A stretch of 64,000 bases of DNA from Cyanodermella asteris (taxonomy: Eukaryota > Ascomycota > Lecanoromycetes > Ostropales > Stictidaceae), in the NCBI GenBank assembly GCA_900618795.1, contig UYJD01000009.1, forward strand, positions 627,823 through 691,822, given 5' to 3'. Below are positions 31,751 to 43,164 of the stretch, piece by piece. Within the stretch, counting starts at the first letter, position 1. Every line of letters starts with the position of its first letter. The notes beneath the pieces are model-generated. The model was not told the DNA's origin. It did no database searches and was given only the letters and a program-made list of their open reading frames with translations. A program made the position numbers and the translations under genes.

Positions 31751-34700
31751 ATGGCAGCAGTTACAGCTATTCGAGTGCCTGTTAGGCCTCCAAACTTCCG
31801 TGCTGGCGGCTTCCCAGGGCCCGTTTCATATCCAGCAAGTCGCGAAACCATGTGCCCTGACGCAGTCGCGGGTCACTGTCGCCCTCGTGGCATCTGTTCC
31901 AAAGGTACACATGACTTGAAGCTGGTTGCTGAGGTTGAGGAAGAAGCTGCTGCTCGCCCGATAACAGCCAGCCAGCGCATCAATTGCCTTCAGCCATCAT
32001 TCCGCCGCTGTGGTATGGACCCCAAGGACCAGACTTATCATCTCGACGGCCCTGGTACAGAGTCGACTGAAGGCCCTCGTCACGACAATGATTTCGTTTC
32101 CATCGAACAAATTCACCTCTTACCTACCACCGACGAGATCTTGTCGCCCCGGCTCCCATACATTCCCACCAAAGACGAAGCGATCGGACAAACACAGTCA
32201 ACCCCCCAGGAGCGATTTCGCAAGTACTGCGCCACTCAGTTTCGCCATCTCCGCTTTGAATGCACCGAGCCCGTCATCGATGCAGTGTACCTCTCCTTTC
32301 AACGATTGGTAGTCGGACGCCACCGACCATACCCGGCAGACTATCATTTCCGCCAAACTACTGAGAAAGGCGTCGGTTTCAATCTCTTCCAGGGACTAAA
32401 ATATGAGGATCTGTCGTTTCACCAGTATGACGGAATTCAGGCTCGCTTCAGTTTTTGCTGTCCTGCGGCTCTTCGCAAGGACGCAATGCGCCAGTCCAAT
32501 GTTTTGCAGAGCGGAATGCTTTGCTGCTTGATCGCGGTGAACTCGAGGACGGATGAGCTTTACACAGTCTTCCTTGAAACCGTCTCTCGCCACTCAACCT
32601 GGGGGATGCGCCACAAGACAGCTGATGACTCTAGAGCTGCTGTGATTGCCAAGCTGGCGAACCCAGAGGACACCGCAAAGGCGAGGGAGCTTGTCTGGCT
32701 GCTCAAGTTGGCGCCCGACCACATGAGATTTGCACTGGTCGACATGACAGGCGTGTTGGTAACCGGTTTTATGCATCATCTGAAGCGGTTGCGAGCCTTG
32801 AGCGTTGACAGTGGAGATTCATTGCCCTTCACGGAGTATCTCATGACACAATGCCTTGACATTGCGCCACCGAAATATTCTCAAGCTGACGGGTTCAAAT
32901 GGAACCTTGATGGTCTAAGGTGCGCCGAGGAAGACAAGGAGCCCCTCATTGTAGACACAGCTTGCAGAGAAGAGGTCTTGAATCAGCTACAAACCCGCAC
33001 GACACTCGACGTTGGCCAGGCTGATGCGCTGTTCCACAACCTTACACACGAGTTTGCGTTCACACAAGGTCCCCCAGGCACCGGCAAGTCCTTCCTTGGC
33101 ATCGCCACCGTGAAGGTCTTCGTCGACTCTATACCGCGAGAGAAGCGTGGCCCTGTCCTTGTAGTCGCTCAAACCAACCATGCTCTCGACGAGATTCTGG
33201 AGGGCTTGCAGGTGAAAGGCGTCGAGGCCATCGCGCGAGCTGGCACCCGCAGCAAGTCAACGAAGCTCCAGCCGACGCTTTTGAACAACCTCCGCATGAC
33301 CAAAACCGAGAGCTGTCAAGAGACCACGTGGCGGAAGGATTCTGAACGCAGATGTCAAAACCTCGAGACAGATGGCATCGCTTTCTGCGAGGTTATGGGG
33401 GAGATGGACCGCATCCTCACCGAATTCAGGGACTTGCGAGTCAACGAACATGAGTCAGACGGGAATGGCAGCGAGACCCCACGGGTCAACCTTCGAATCT
33501 CCGACGACAGCTCAGACTTTGAGGCACGTCCCGATCGGAATCATCCTCGTGCTGAAAGTAAGCGACGCAAGAATGAGACGAAGCGGTGGGCCAATGCCTT
33601 GGACCTTGAGCAGCAATGCGACATGCTTGTCGAGATCCATCGACGCCATCAACTTGCGCGTGAAGGCATGGCCGCGGCCCGTCGTCTCAAGAACAAAAAC
33701 ATTATGGAGTCGAAAGACATTCTCGGCATGACGACGTCTGCGTGCGCCCGTGAGATCAAGCTGCTCAAGCAGGTCGAGCCTCGCATTCTAATCATTGAGG
33801 AAGCGTCAGAGGTTCTGGAGGCTCACACCATTTGTGCTCTCTTGCCTTCAATCCAGCATTGCATCAACATCGGTGATCCTCTCCAGCTGCGTCCCCTCGT
33901 ACAGAATCGCGTCTTGGAGCTCGAGCGCAGCGTCAATCTCCGACTCAACGAGCCTCTGTTCGAACGGATCATCAAGGCCGGCATTCCATATGCCAAGTTG
34001 TCGGTACAGAGGCGTGCCCACCCTGATCTGTCCTCCCTCATCCGAGCCACAGACTACCCATTCGTCACCGATCACGAAAGCACTGAAGAGCGACCTCACG
34101 TGCGTGGAATGGCATCCCGGCTTCAGTGGTGGGATCACAACCAGCCCGAGCTGCTTGTTGCGCCCACAGAGGGCTTGATCACGCAATCGTGGTCAAACCC
34201 GTACGAAGCGGCCATGGCCGTGTATTTCGCGACCAAGTTCCTGAAGAGCCACAACTATGGTCCGGGCGATGTTGCTATCATCACTCCCTACAACGGTCAG
34301 CTCGCAGAGATCACCAAGATGCTCGCCAAGAGGCAGATCATGGTCAACATCTCAAAGGAGGATAAGGAGAACCTGATTTCTGGCGGCTACATGAGCCGGG
34401 AAGATCTTGGGCCACTCACGAGCAGATCCGATCTGGAGGTGAACATCTCCGACCTTTTGCGCGTCGCCACGCTCGACAACTTCCAGGGCGAAGAGGCAAA
34501 GATTGACATTCTCTCGACGGTGCGCAGCAACACCTTTGGCAAGATTGGCTTCCTCGGTATCAGTAACCGCATCAACGTCGCCGTCAGTCGTGCCCAAGAG
34601 GGCTTCTATGTCATTGGCAACGCCGGGCTTTTGCGCCAGAGCTCGGATCATTGGGCAAAGGTCATTGGGCGTTTTGAGGAGAAGGGTGAAGTGGCCAACG

Positions 34701-34819
34701 GCTGGCGTGTTACATGCCGATATCATCCTGATCAGAGCATCATGGTCAGTCACCTCGCTACTGCTGTAAGGGCTGTCGACTGGATTTCGTTTGGCTGCAG
34801 CATTTGCGAGTCGTGGTAG
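31751..34819 (+). CDS. SF1 helicase, Hrr1/ZNFX1 type
   Basis: One exon encodes 1022 aa from the ATG at 31751; the frame is open further upstream but begins there with GTG. Near the N terminus there is a Cys/His cluster (CPDAVAGHCRPRGICSKGTH) like a CCCH finger with slightly unusual spacing. The middle domain precedes an SF1 (UPF1-like) core: Walker A FTQGPPGTGKS (about residue 437), ARILIIEEASEVLEAH-type Walker B written here as ILIIEEASEV, GDPLQLRP (motif III), DVAIITPYNGQL, VATLDNFQGEEAKIDILS and GFLGISNRINVAVSRAQ (motifs V-VI). This is the family of fission-yeast Hrr1, a helicase of the RNA-directed RNA polymerase complex, and animal ZNFX1. The NFX1-type zinc-finger array of longer homologues is absent; the protein ends shortly after the core, close to the length of Hrr1. 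Confidence 0.9.
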   Translation: MAAVTAIRVPVRPPNFRAGGFPGPVSYPASRETMCPDAVAGHCRPRGICSKGTHDLKLVAEVEEEAAARPITASQRINCLQPSFRRCGMDPKDQTYHLDGPGTESTEGPRHDNDFVSIEQIHLLPTTDEILSPRLPYIPTKDEAIGQTQSTPQERFRKYCATQFRHLRFECTEPVIDAVYLSFQRLVVGRHRPYPADYHFRQTTEKGVGFNLFQGLKYEDLSFHQYDGIQARFSFCCPAALRKDAMRQSNVLQSGMLCCLIAVNSRTDELYTVFLETVSRHSTWGMRHKTADDSRAAVIAKLANPEDTAKARELVWLLKLAPDHMRFALVDMTGVLVTGFMHHLKRLRALSVDSGDSLPFTEYLMTQCLDIAPPKYSQADGFKWNLDGLRCAEEDKEPLIVDTACREEVLNQLQTRTTLDVGQADALFHNLTHEFAFTQGPPGTGKSFLGIATVKVFVDSIPREKRGPVLVVAQTNHALDEILEGLQVKGVEAIARAGTRSKSTKLQPTLLNNLRMTKTESCQETTWRKDSERRCQNLETDGIAFCEVMGEMDRILTEFRDLRVNEHESDGNGSETPRVNLRISDDSSDFEARPDRNHPRAESKRRKNETKRWANALDLEQQCDMLVEIHRRHQLAREGMAAARRLKNKNIMESKDILGMTTSACAREIKLLKQVEPRILIIEEASEVLEAHTICALLPSIQHCINIGDPLQLRPLVQNRVLELERSVNLRLNEPLFERIIKAGIPYAKLSVQRRAHPDLSSLIRATDYPFVTDHESTEERPHVRGMASRLQWWDHNQPELLVAPTEGLITQSWSNPYEAAMAVYFATKFLKSHNYGPGDVAIITPYNGQLAEITKMLAKRQIMVNISKEDKENLISGGYMSREDLGPLTSRSDLEVNISDLLRVATLDNFQGEEAKIDILSTVRSNTFGKIGFLGISNRINVAVSRAQEGFYVIGNAGLLRQSSDHWAKVIGRFEEKGEVANGWRVTCRYHPDQSIMVSHLATAVRAVDWISFGCSICESW

Positions 34820-35861
34820 TCGGTGTGTGGAGACTTGCGCAGGCGGCATCAATTGTTCTGTTAGGGCGTTGAACTGTCTCGACCTTGATATGAGAGAAGA
34901 AATATGGAATAGATAAATGTCCCTGAGAGACTTTGTACAACAGTTTTCAAATATTCAACTCCGTATCTTGTTTGTCATTTTACACTGCCTTGTCTCCATG
35001 CTAAGCGTAATGTAGATAACCGGGCCCTGTAGGGTCTTGGTTTGGCTCAACACCTAGAGACTTAATTCAGCATCCAGCCGACCACCTCATCGTACACAGC
35101 CAAGCAGGGAGCTAAATACTCGATCAAGTGCCCAATTGACTGCCTTGGCGACTCCCTGGACAGGTACCCTCTTGGATCAAACTAGAATTGCTGATTGACC
35201 ATTTGGAGGCCGATTCCTCTTCGTCGAAAGATATCGTGGCCCTATCAGGGTCTTCTGACCAGACCTCATGCCTTGCTGTGAAGCGCAATTCTGGCAAAAA
35301 TACCAGTCAGACGACATTGTGACACAGATGCAGTGCTCAGAGTCTGAATCGCTGACAAGCTGAGCATCGCCGAAACAAACATGACCTCGCCTACAATCCC
35401 ATAGCCATCCACACCCGACCCTCAAGCAGCCTCGAGCGTCTCAACGACACATCCACTGCAGCAAGAAGAATTATTCCACAAACTCCCAAGCAAGGTTGTC
35501 GTGTGTCGTCGCGTGTTTCGTTCATGTGCAACCGCCAATCAGCAGGCGGCGCTTCCACCATTTCGTCATGGTCCCGAACCCGATGGACCCCACGTTGCCA
35601 CGCCAACAACAGCCGACCCAAACACATCGCCGTCCACGTTCGGCGTGGGCTCTTGAGCAGCTGAGCAAGCACTCTGCCCGCACTCCTCCTCATAATCGAC
35701 CTAGTTCAAACTTCAAATTACGGCCAACCTTTGTGGAATCTTTTCCTGATCGTCGGTTTGCCGCTCTGAGACGGAACTCCAGTTGTCGTCGACAACCACC
35801 TTCGTTCGCTAGTTTCCAGCGTCCTGTGCCTAGGGTATCGCAGTACCGTGTCGCCGGCAGG
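34820..35861. other. Intergenic, F-BAR gene upstream region
   Basis: About 1.0 kb between two plus-strand genes. Open frames on both strands at 35391-35942 overlap and have no family resemblance; part is likely the 5-prime leader of the F-BAR gene. Nothing else is seen. Confidence 0.4.
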
Positions 35862-38834
35862 ATGCCTGGCACTCAGGCGGAGGTGCCGACGGTGCCCATG
35901 TCCTGTACGTTCCAAAAGATCGAACATTACAATCGAAACTGACGCTAACTGACACCGCAGTTGCGAATAACTTCTGGGGCAAAGATGACGCCGGCGTCCA
36001 ACCGCTTCTCGAACGCATGCAATGCTCCAAGACCACCTCGGAAGAACTAAAGTCGTTCTACAAGACGCGCGCCGAGATCGAAGACGACTACGCCCGCAAA
36101 CTCCTCTCCCTCTGCCGCAAGCCGCTCGGCCAGAATGAAGCCGGCACGCTCAAGGCGTCGCTCGACACGATGCGCGGCGAGGTCGATTCGATGGCCAAGG
36201 CGCACAAGAGCGTGGCCGAGCAGATGAAGACGGAGCTCGAAGAACCCATGGCCGCGTTCGCGGGTATGATGAAGGAGAGACGAAAGATCGTGCAGGGCGG
36301 GATCGAGAAGCTGTTAAAGGTCAAGGTGCAGCAGACGCACATGCTGAACAAGTCCCGAGACCGCTACGAGCAGGATTGTCTGAGAATAAAGGGTTACCTG
36401 GCGCAGGGACACATGGTCATGGGTCAGGAGGAGCGCAAGAATAAGGCCAAGTTGGAGAAGACGCAGATTCAGATGTCGGCGAGCGAGGGCGAGTATAAGG
36501 CTGCTGTTGCGGCGCTCGAGGAGACGACCGGTCGATGGAATCGGGACTGGAAGGCTGCTTGCGACAAGTTCCAGGATCTTGAGGAGGAAAGGCTGGATTT
36601 CACCAAAAGCAGTTTGTGGACTTTTGCCAACATTGCGAGCACGGTCTGCGTGACGGATGATGCCAGCTGCGAGAAAGTCAGACTGAGTCTCGAGAACTGC
36701 GAGGTTGAGAAAGACATTTCCTCTTTCATTGAGACCAGAGGTACCGGCCAGGAGATCCCCGAGCCACCGCGCTTCATCAACTTCTGCAGAGACGATGTGA
36801 GCGAGACGGCCTCGAACTACTCGGAAGATGACAGCTACTCGGTCGCTCAATTCCCACGAACCATCAATCCCGCCTATCGCACCTCCTCACCTCAGCCTTC
36901 GGCATTCGAGTCTCACAATGACCCCGACTCGGACCTTGCACGACAGATGGGTCTGAGCGGTGGCCAAGATAATCGTGGAAGTCGTGAAAACACTCCCAAG
37001 GCTAGCCAACAACCACCACAGCAGGCGCACGACTTGAGGCGACATGCTCAGATGCAGTCTTCCATGCAGAACCCGCCCGACCTTAAGCCGGTGCCGTACA
37101 ACGAGAATCCTCACGAGGGTATGACGATGTACTGCCGGACAGACAATGCTCCCTCGGATCGCAGCTCCAACCCAAGCCCGATCAGACCTGGAAGCAGTGA
37201 CCGCAGCGACGTCTCAGCTCCTACTTCAATGTCCAGCGTCGAACCTACCATGCCTACAAAGGATCCAGAGCCGAGCCCAGCGAAGAATGTGCAGAAGAAG
37301 CGTAGTGGGTTCTTCAGCAACAGTCCCTTCCGCCGACGCTCCAAGCACGAAAAGTCCCGACCACCGTCCGTGGCAGCTGTCGCCAACAACGCAGGTTATG
37401 GCAGCCAGAGCGCCTCCCCTACCAAGTCTGGCGCTGGCATCTCGGCTCGAGACTTTGCTCCTCCAGCTGATGATCTCGAGCCGGTTGATCCTCGCGCAAA
37501 CTTCCAGCTCAATGTGGGCAACAATGTCTTTGACGTTGCTTCGCCGGATTCTCGACGAAAGCCGGGTAATATGAGCCTGGCAAACACGCGACTCGACAAC
37601 GAAGACCCTATAGCTGCTGCTCTGGCCGAGCTGAAGGGAGTGACGGGTCGTGACAAGTCTTCGGCCGTGAGAACATCTGCTGATCGCTACCACGGTATCG
37701 CCACCCCCCAGCCCGGCCAGAACATGCCGAACAACCGTGACATGGGCAAGACGCCTCCTCCCGGCTACGACACGTCGAACGATGGCATGAACACCGGCAA
37801 CCGTGGTCCAAGCCCGGCAGTGAGACGCCTGGACGCTCCTCAACCAGCACACACCGCCGCCAGCATGACCGCCACCACGCGGAAATACGTCGGTCAGAAC
37901 GCAGACATGTACGGAGGTGCCGCGAACGCTCGTCCGGGCAGCGGTGCCGCAAACCACAGCATGGCCGGCGCCCCAAGGAGCGCATCTCCCCTTCCCATGC
38001 GCAGTGTAAGCCCGCGTCCCGGCCTACCTCAGCAGCAACAGTATCAGCAAGACAATCAGAGACACCACCAGCGCCAGGGCAGCGGGGTGAGCGTGGGCGA
38101 CCAACGCCGCAACTCCGGTATGAGCCAGGGGCACAGCGAACCACTCCGCCGCTCAGGTTCTCCCAATCCATACGGGCAGAATGCATGGGCGGCCAGCGGC
38201 TCGTCGTTAACCAACAGTTCACCAACGAAGCCGTACGGTCAGCAAACCGGCTACGGTCAGCCGAACAACGGTGGCGGATACTCTCGCAGCCGCCAGGCGT
38301 CGCCGAACGAGCAGCGCATGCGAGGAGCCAGCCCACAGCCACCGTTCGCAAGGAACGAAGCTCAACGACCGGGCTCCGCCGGCATGGCCATGCAACTTAG
38401 CCAAGGTCCGCCTCGTGACGCACGGGGAACCGGCGCGCTGGGTCGTCCGGTGACTTACTACGGCGGAGCCGGTAACGGGTATGCGCCTCAGCAGAGCCAG
38501 AACAACCGGGAGAGGAGCAAGAGTCTTGCGGGACCGGGCCAATTCACACGAAACGGAACTCCGATCCTGTATATGGGTAAGTCGAACAGAACACCACTCT
38601 TCCCCGTTCTTTTGAAGCTTTTTTTTTTTTTTTTGGGTTGTTTGGAACTAACTTTCTCGATTAGCTCGCGCAATGTACTCGTACACTGCTGCCATTGCCG
38701 AGGAGCTCTCGTTCGCAAAGGGAGATACCCTCGGCGTGACCAGACTTCAAGACGATGGTTGGTGGGAAGCCGAGGTGGTCGGGCGGAACGGCCGGATGGG
38801 ACTGGTGCCCAGCAATTACCTTCAGAAGATCTAA
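35862..38834 (+). CDS. F-BAR and SH3 domain protein (Cdc15/Imp2-like)
   Basis: Three exons (35862-35904, 35961-38576, 38665-38834) join in frame to 942 aa. The first about 260 residues form an F-BAR domain: FANNFWGKDDAGVQPLLERM, SEELKSFYKTRAEIEDDYARKL-type start written here as ELKSFYKTRAEIEDDYARKL, and long coiled helices. A long disordered middle is rich in Ser, Pro, Gln and Asn with many RxxS/SP phosphorylation-type sites. The last exon encodes an SH3 domain (ARAMYSYTAAIAEELSFAKG, DDGWWEAEVVG, GLVPSNYLQKI). Such proteins curve membranes and scaffold the cytokinetic ring and septum. An open extension of exon 2 through the last intron would give a false C terminus without the SH3; the intron also contains a 16-T run. 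Confidence 0.93.
38619..38634 (+). repeat. Poly-T run in the last intron of the F-BAR gene
   Basis: Sixteen consecutive T bases lie about 30 nt upstream of the 3-prime splice site and could serve as the polypyrimidine tract. Homopolymer length may be inexact in the assembly. Confidence 0.8.
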
Positions 38835-40242
38835 AGAGGACAGGACAGGGTTTTGAACATCGTGCCGGTTGAATGAAGCTGTATGATAAACGGGGCTGGA
38901 TACATGCAAGTTTGACGGAGAATTGCGTACATGGTAAGAAATGGATCGACATGACTGTGAGGATGTGTGCGAGAAGATGAAATGAAAGCTACGAGCGAGA
39001 TTGAAAGCATAGCTTTGTTTGTCTGTCTGTCTGTCTGTCTGTCTGGACGAAAATCTGTTCCAGCCTGGCGTTTGGAGTTTGGAGTTTGGTGTGTGGTGAT
39101 TGAGAACATGCCACGATTGACAGCTTAAATACCTAGTCTCAAAAACACTGTCCACAAGATCCTTGCTAGCTATCCTGATACCCTTTCGTAATGGTCTCGT
39201 TAACTCACCGTAGCCCCACGAAACACGACTCGAAATTATGGGATACTTTCTGTATAAAAACCAAAAAAATAAAAATTGAGTGTCGGGCATTGATAGAACT
39301 CGTCTGATTCCCTTAACAACTTGAAAAAAGGTTCTCAGCCTTGCGAGTCCCGATAATATACTGACTGCCAAGCCCGCAAAGTCTTGAACTTTCAGTTGGT
39401 GTGACAGCCTTCAGGCTGCAGATTTCATGCGGCTTTAAGCTACAGATTAGGGTGGTGACGATGAAGATTTGGTGTGCAGCATCTGACAGCATCTTTTCGA
39501 CTGAGACGTCACGCCGTCATTCGGTAAGCCAGCCAGAAGACTGCAGCCATTCACTGCATCCTGCAGACGACGCAATGCATTGAGTGCATCCCAGCCCTGT
39601 CGGCATATGCACAACCAGCTGCCCGCTGTTGCCCGGGGGAAGCAAAGGGAGGCCAGAAGTGTTTCGTCAACAAAGAGCGCCCCGCACAGCCCAACACGGG
39701 AGCTCCGGGCCGGTCGGCGGCTCAACCCAATGCCCAACGTTAAGCTTGCTGACGAGCCAATTACGCGCGTGCCTCGCAAATCGCTCAATGACGCGCGGCC
39801 GTCCACGGCTCGCATGCATGCTCTAAAGCATATACCTTGGTAGCTAACGGTGCAGTTGTGTAGAGCCAGTGGCAAGGTTTGTAATACGTGAAGCTATCTA
39901 AGTCCTCGCCCATGTCCTGGAGACATTGCGACCGAGCCCAGCCCTCGCGTGCACATTATGCATTACCTGTGAACAAGCGATCAATCCAGACCCGGGCGAT
40001 ATCCCGGGCTGAAGACGCAGATCACTCAACGACCAGCAAAAAAAGCAATCCCGAACGCGCTCGCTGATGTCATGTCGTAAAAAGGCGTAACCGATGCAGC
40101 CCGCTGTAGTTGTCCGTCCCAGATTCGCCTTGTTTGTAAATTTCCTGCTCCATTCAAATGCTTCGCTGATCCCATATCATGACCTTGTTACAGGCTAGAC
40201 GCGGTTCCATTGACTCTCCAGCCATCCTGCTCACCGTCCCTC
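38835..40242. other. Convergent flanks of the F-BAR and GPI-protein genes
   Basis: A 1.4-kb spacer between convergent genes. It holds a TGTC tetranucleotide repeat (39018-39045) and no supported gene. Overlapping frames at 39447-39875 and 39580-39843 have no family resemblance. Confidence 0.4.
39018..39045. repeat. (TGTC)n microsatellite
   Basis: About seven perfect TGTC/GTCT units lie shortly downstream of the F-BAR stop codon. Confidence 0.9.
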
Positions 40243-40905
40243 TTACAGGAAAGAGGCAATGGCACCAACCATCATCATGACGAACATGGGCGGGGCGTAT
40301 TCACTAGAAAGTGCAGCGCCAGCTTTGGAGACAGACGAAGGGGCACCAGAGCCGCCGCTGCCGGTGCTGGAGGCGGTTGGGGCCGACGAGGCGCTGCTGC
40401 TGGCGGCAGAGACGGCGTTGGCGGCGTTGGTGGCATCGGCGTCGGTTGCATTACCGCAGATGTACGTCTTCTTGCATTGCTCCTGGGAGCCGAGGTCGTT
40501 GGCGTTTCGTGACAAACAGTCGCCGAGAAGAGCGTTGCACTCAAAGGTAATCATGGAAGTTTGGTAGTATTTCAAGGCTGGCTGCGAGTTGTTGTTGGCG
40601 CAATTGCAAGTCCAAGCCAGTGTCGTCTGCTCGCAAGTGTTGTTGGGAGCGTTGCCGCTGCACAGAGTGCCGCAAAGAGCACGCTGGGCCTGGCACCAAG
40701 CGACTGTGACAATTTGTTAGCAAGTGAGCACACGGCATACAGTCAATGGGCAATGGGCAAACCCACGTTTGTCGGCAGAGCTGGGGTTGGTGGTGGATGC
40801 AGCGAGGCCCTGGATTGCTGCTGCGGAGAAGTTGCCAGTAGGTTCCTGGGCGAGGGCCAAGGTGGCGGACAGGGCGGTGCTGAGGAGGTTCTTGATGGAG
40901 ACCAT
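40243..40905 (-). CDS. Secreted Cys-rich GPI-anchored protein (DUF7707-type)
   Basis: Two exons (40767-40905, 40243-40703) join in frame to 199 aa. A signal peptide (MVSIKNLLSTALSATLALAQ) precedes a domain with ten Cys in pairs and short spacings (WCQAQRALCGTLC, NNTCEQTTLAWTCNCANN, FECNALLGDCLS, QEQCKKTYICGN). A Ser/Ala/Thr-rich stalk follows, and the protein ends in a hydrophobic tail (EYAPPMFVMMMVGAIASFL) preceded by a small-residue segment, a GPI-attachment signal. The pattern fits a widespread fungal cell-surface family sometimes named DUF7707 or CFEM-like; the exact function is unknown. It should be attached to the plasma membrane or cell wall. Confidence 0.85.
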
Positions 40906-43164
40906 GTTGACGGTTGGCGAGTGAGGTTCGGATGGACCAAGCGAAGGTTGTGCTGAAGAAGAGCTGCTTGTGGAAGTGATGCTTTCGAGAGAAGCAACTT
41001 TGGTTTGAGGGTGCAACAGCGTACGACTTGGGGTGAGATTGAGCAGTGCTAGCGCAAGGTGAGGAAAAAGGACGCAAGGAAAGGCGCGGCGGCGAACGGT
41101 GATATAGCGCAAGCGACTTCTCGCGAGAGGCAGGAGCGAAGGAAGCCAGAGCGAGCAGGCCCGAGCGCCGTTGCTGCTCGACGCTTCCCGGCAACCGCGA
41201 GCCCGCCACACGAAAAGCTTCACGGCTCTTCCTGCTCGGACTTGTACTTGTTCTCCTTCACACTGCCATCAGCTCTTCGCCTACGTGTTTTCCGACCTTT
41301 TGTGGCGACTCTCGCCCAATTGAACCGCTTCCTTGAGTGTCTGTGAGCAGTGCACCTTCTTGTCCTCACCCATTCTCGGCGCCGACAGGAGCTGCTCGCA
41401 ACAACGCCGTCTCGACTGTCCGATTTTGCACAGCATCAGCATGTAGCACAGGCCGGATTGCGGCCCAGGCGTGCTCCAAGATATCGCTGCCCTGAAGGGA
41501 AATTACATGTGGTGTACGGAAGTACGCTACACGAGTGTGATATTGGCCTGAAATTACGGCTGCATTTAAGCTTGTCGGCTACTGGATCTTGCGCTGATAT
41601 CATATTCCTTCGAAACAGCTCTAACAGCTCATGCCACATCCGTCACTTTACTTCCGTAACCCATGATCTCGCAAGTGACGGGCAGATATGACGGCCATGG
41701 CTCACGGCTTTGACACGAACGTCGCTCGAGTCGCACAGAACGGCAGCATCTTGCCACACCACACGGCGCAGATCGCAAGCCAATGCTCGTGTGAGCTGGG
41801 ACGAGAAGCTTGGAACGGGCCGGCTGCAATCGCTAGCTCGACGCTTATTTGCTGGTCGTTGTCAAGGTCCTCTTGCCCCTCTAAAAATATTCCGCATATG
41901 GAGATACCCAGGGAAAACACCAAATCGTTCAAGGTCTCGATTGCTGCCTTCTCGGCGGGAACGGCTGGTGCATTACGTCTCCCTTCTGCGACCATCAACA
42001 ATCGATGACAACACCTGCTGGATGTTCAGGTGGTTGTCCCTCATTTCTCTATCGAGGCTACGTGGCTTTCAGGATCGCTGCGCAGCTCGCCGGCTTCCTT
42101 GCTTACCATACGTTTCTCATGCCGACCGCAACCGGATCAACTCGACTTGCTAAACTCGCATGTTCACGTCAAGATTTGGCTTCTACCTTCTGCTGTATCT
42201 ACTCCATTGGAGGGGTTCGAAACGTTAATTCTTGAAAGACCCACTGTAGATTGGAATAGCACTTGTTCAACCAGTTTCCCACCAATTCCAATGTTAGAAA
42301 AGATGCGGATTCGAACTTGTAGGTCGTACTTATCCACAAAATACTAGAAGTAGTGACTGAGGATGTGGGAAGACATTCCATCAAACCCTAACGTGTGTCT
42401 ACGAAGGAATTAACGCTTCGAAGCCCTGCAATGGAGTATTGTAGCTTCTATCACAGCGGAGCCTGAGGTATCCACACCATTGCTCCGCATCGTAAAAGAC
42501 GTTCGCCACTTTCGCCGAGCCTCTGTTCGCCGCATAACAGTTGCGCGAGTTACTATCCGCGGAAGAAGCAAACGGCTCAACCAGTGCTTGCTGTTGCGCG
42601 ACCGCATAAGACCCCATTATACACTTGTGCGCATCGCTGCTTCAAAAGTTTACGTCTTTGGATTCTTTCAATCGATAAAAAAATATTGTGGCGCATTCTC
42701 GCTGTGAGCTTTATTCGATCGGCTGCTTAGCCCAACACATCCGCTGGTTTTCCAGTAGAAAATTTATTGTTGGCATTCCGTTCTTCATTCAGGTGCAATA
42801 GTCAGAAAACTTCATGTCAAGTATTACAAGTCAGTATTATCTCATTTCACAGCAGGAGCGAGGTTGCTGTGTTTTTAAAATTTAAAATCGTCAGATCTTT
42901 GGTGCGTCTGCGTCGGTATCAACTGCGAGGTTGACCGTCAACACTTCCAGTCGATTTGTTGGCCGGAGCTTCGGTAGTCGTCACTGTATTCGCTCGAGGC
43001 GAAAGCACTTCGGCCTCTGGTGTTGAAAGATGATGACTTGCCCTCTTCAACAAGGCCATCCGACCATTATCTGTTGAGAAACGGAGAGGACATGAAGAGA
43101 CTTGAACGGACCAGGTCAGTCTGGAATCCATCTCATCAATTCTTAATTGCTAGGCGTGGATGCC
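40906..43164. other. Gene-poor stretch
   Basis: A 2.26-kb interval without a recognised gene. The left end is the promoter of the GPI-protein gene. Several open frames of 60-150 codons overlap on both strands (for example 41702-42001 minus and 41710-42153 plus) without family resemblance or splice pattern. The part around 42700-42900 is A/T-richer. Confidence 0.4.

Noticed and set aside
42222-42232. GGGTTCGAAAC, like a tRNA B box
   Set aside because: No cloverleaf can be drawn around it and no A box lies upstream.
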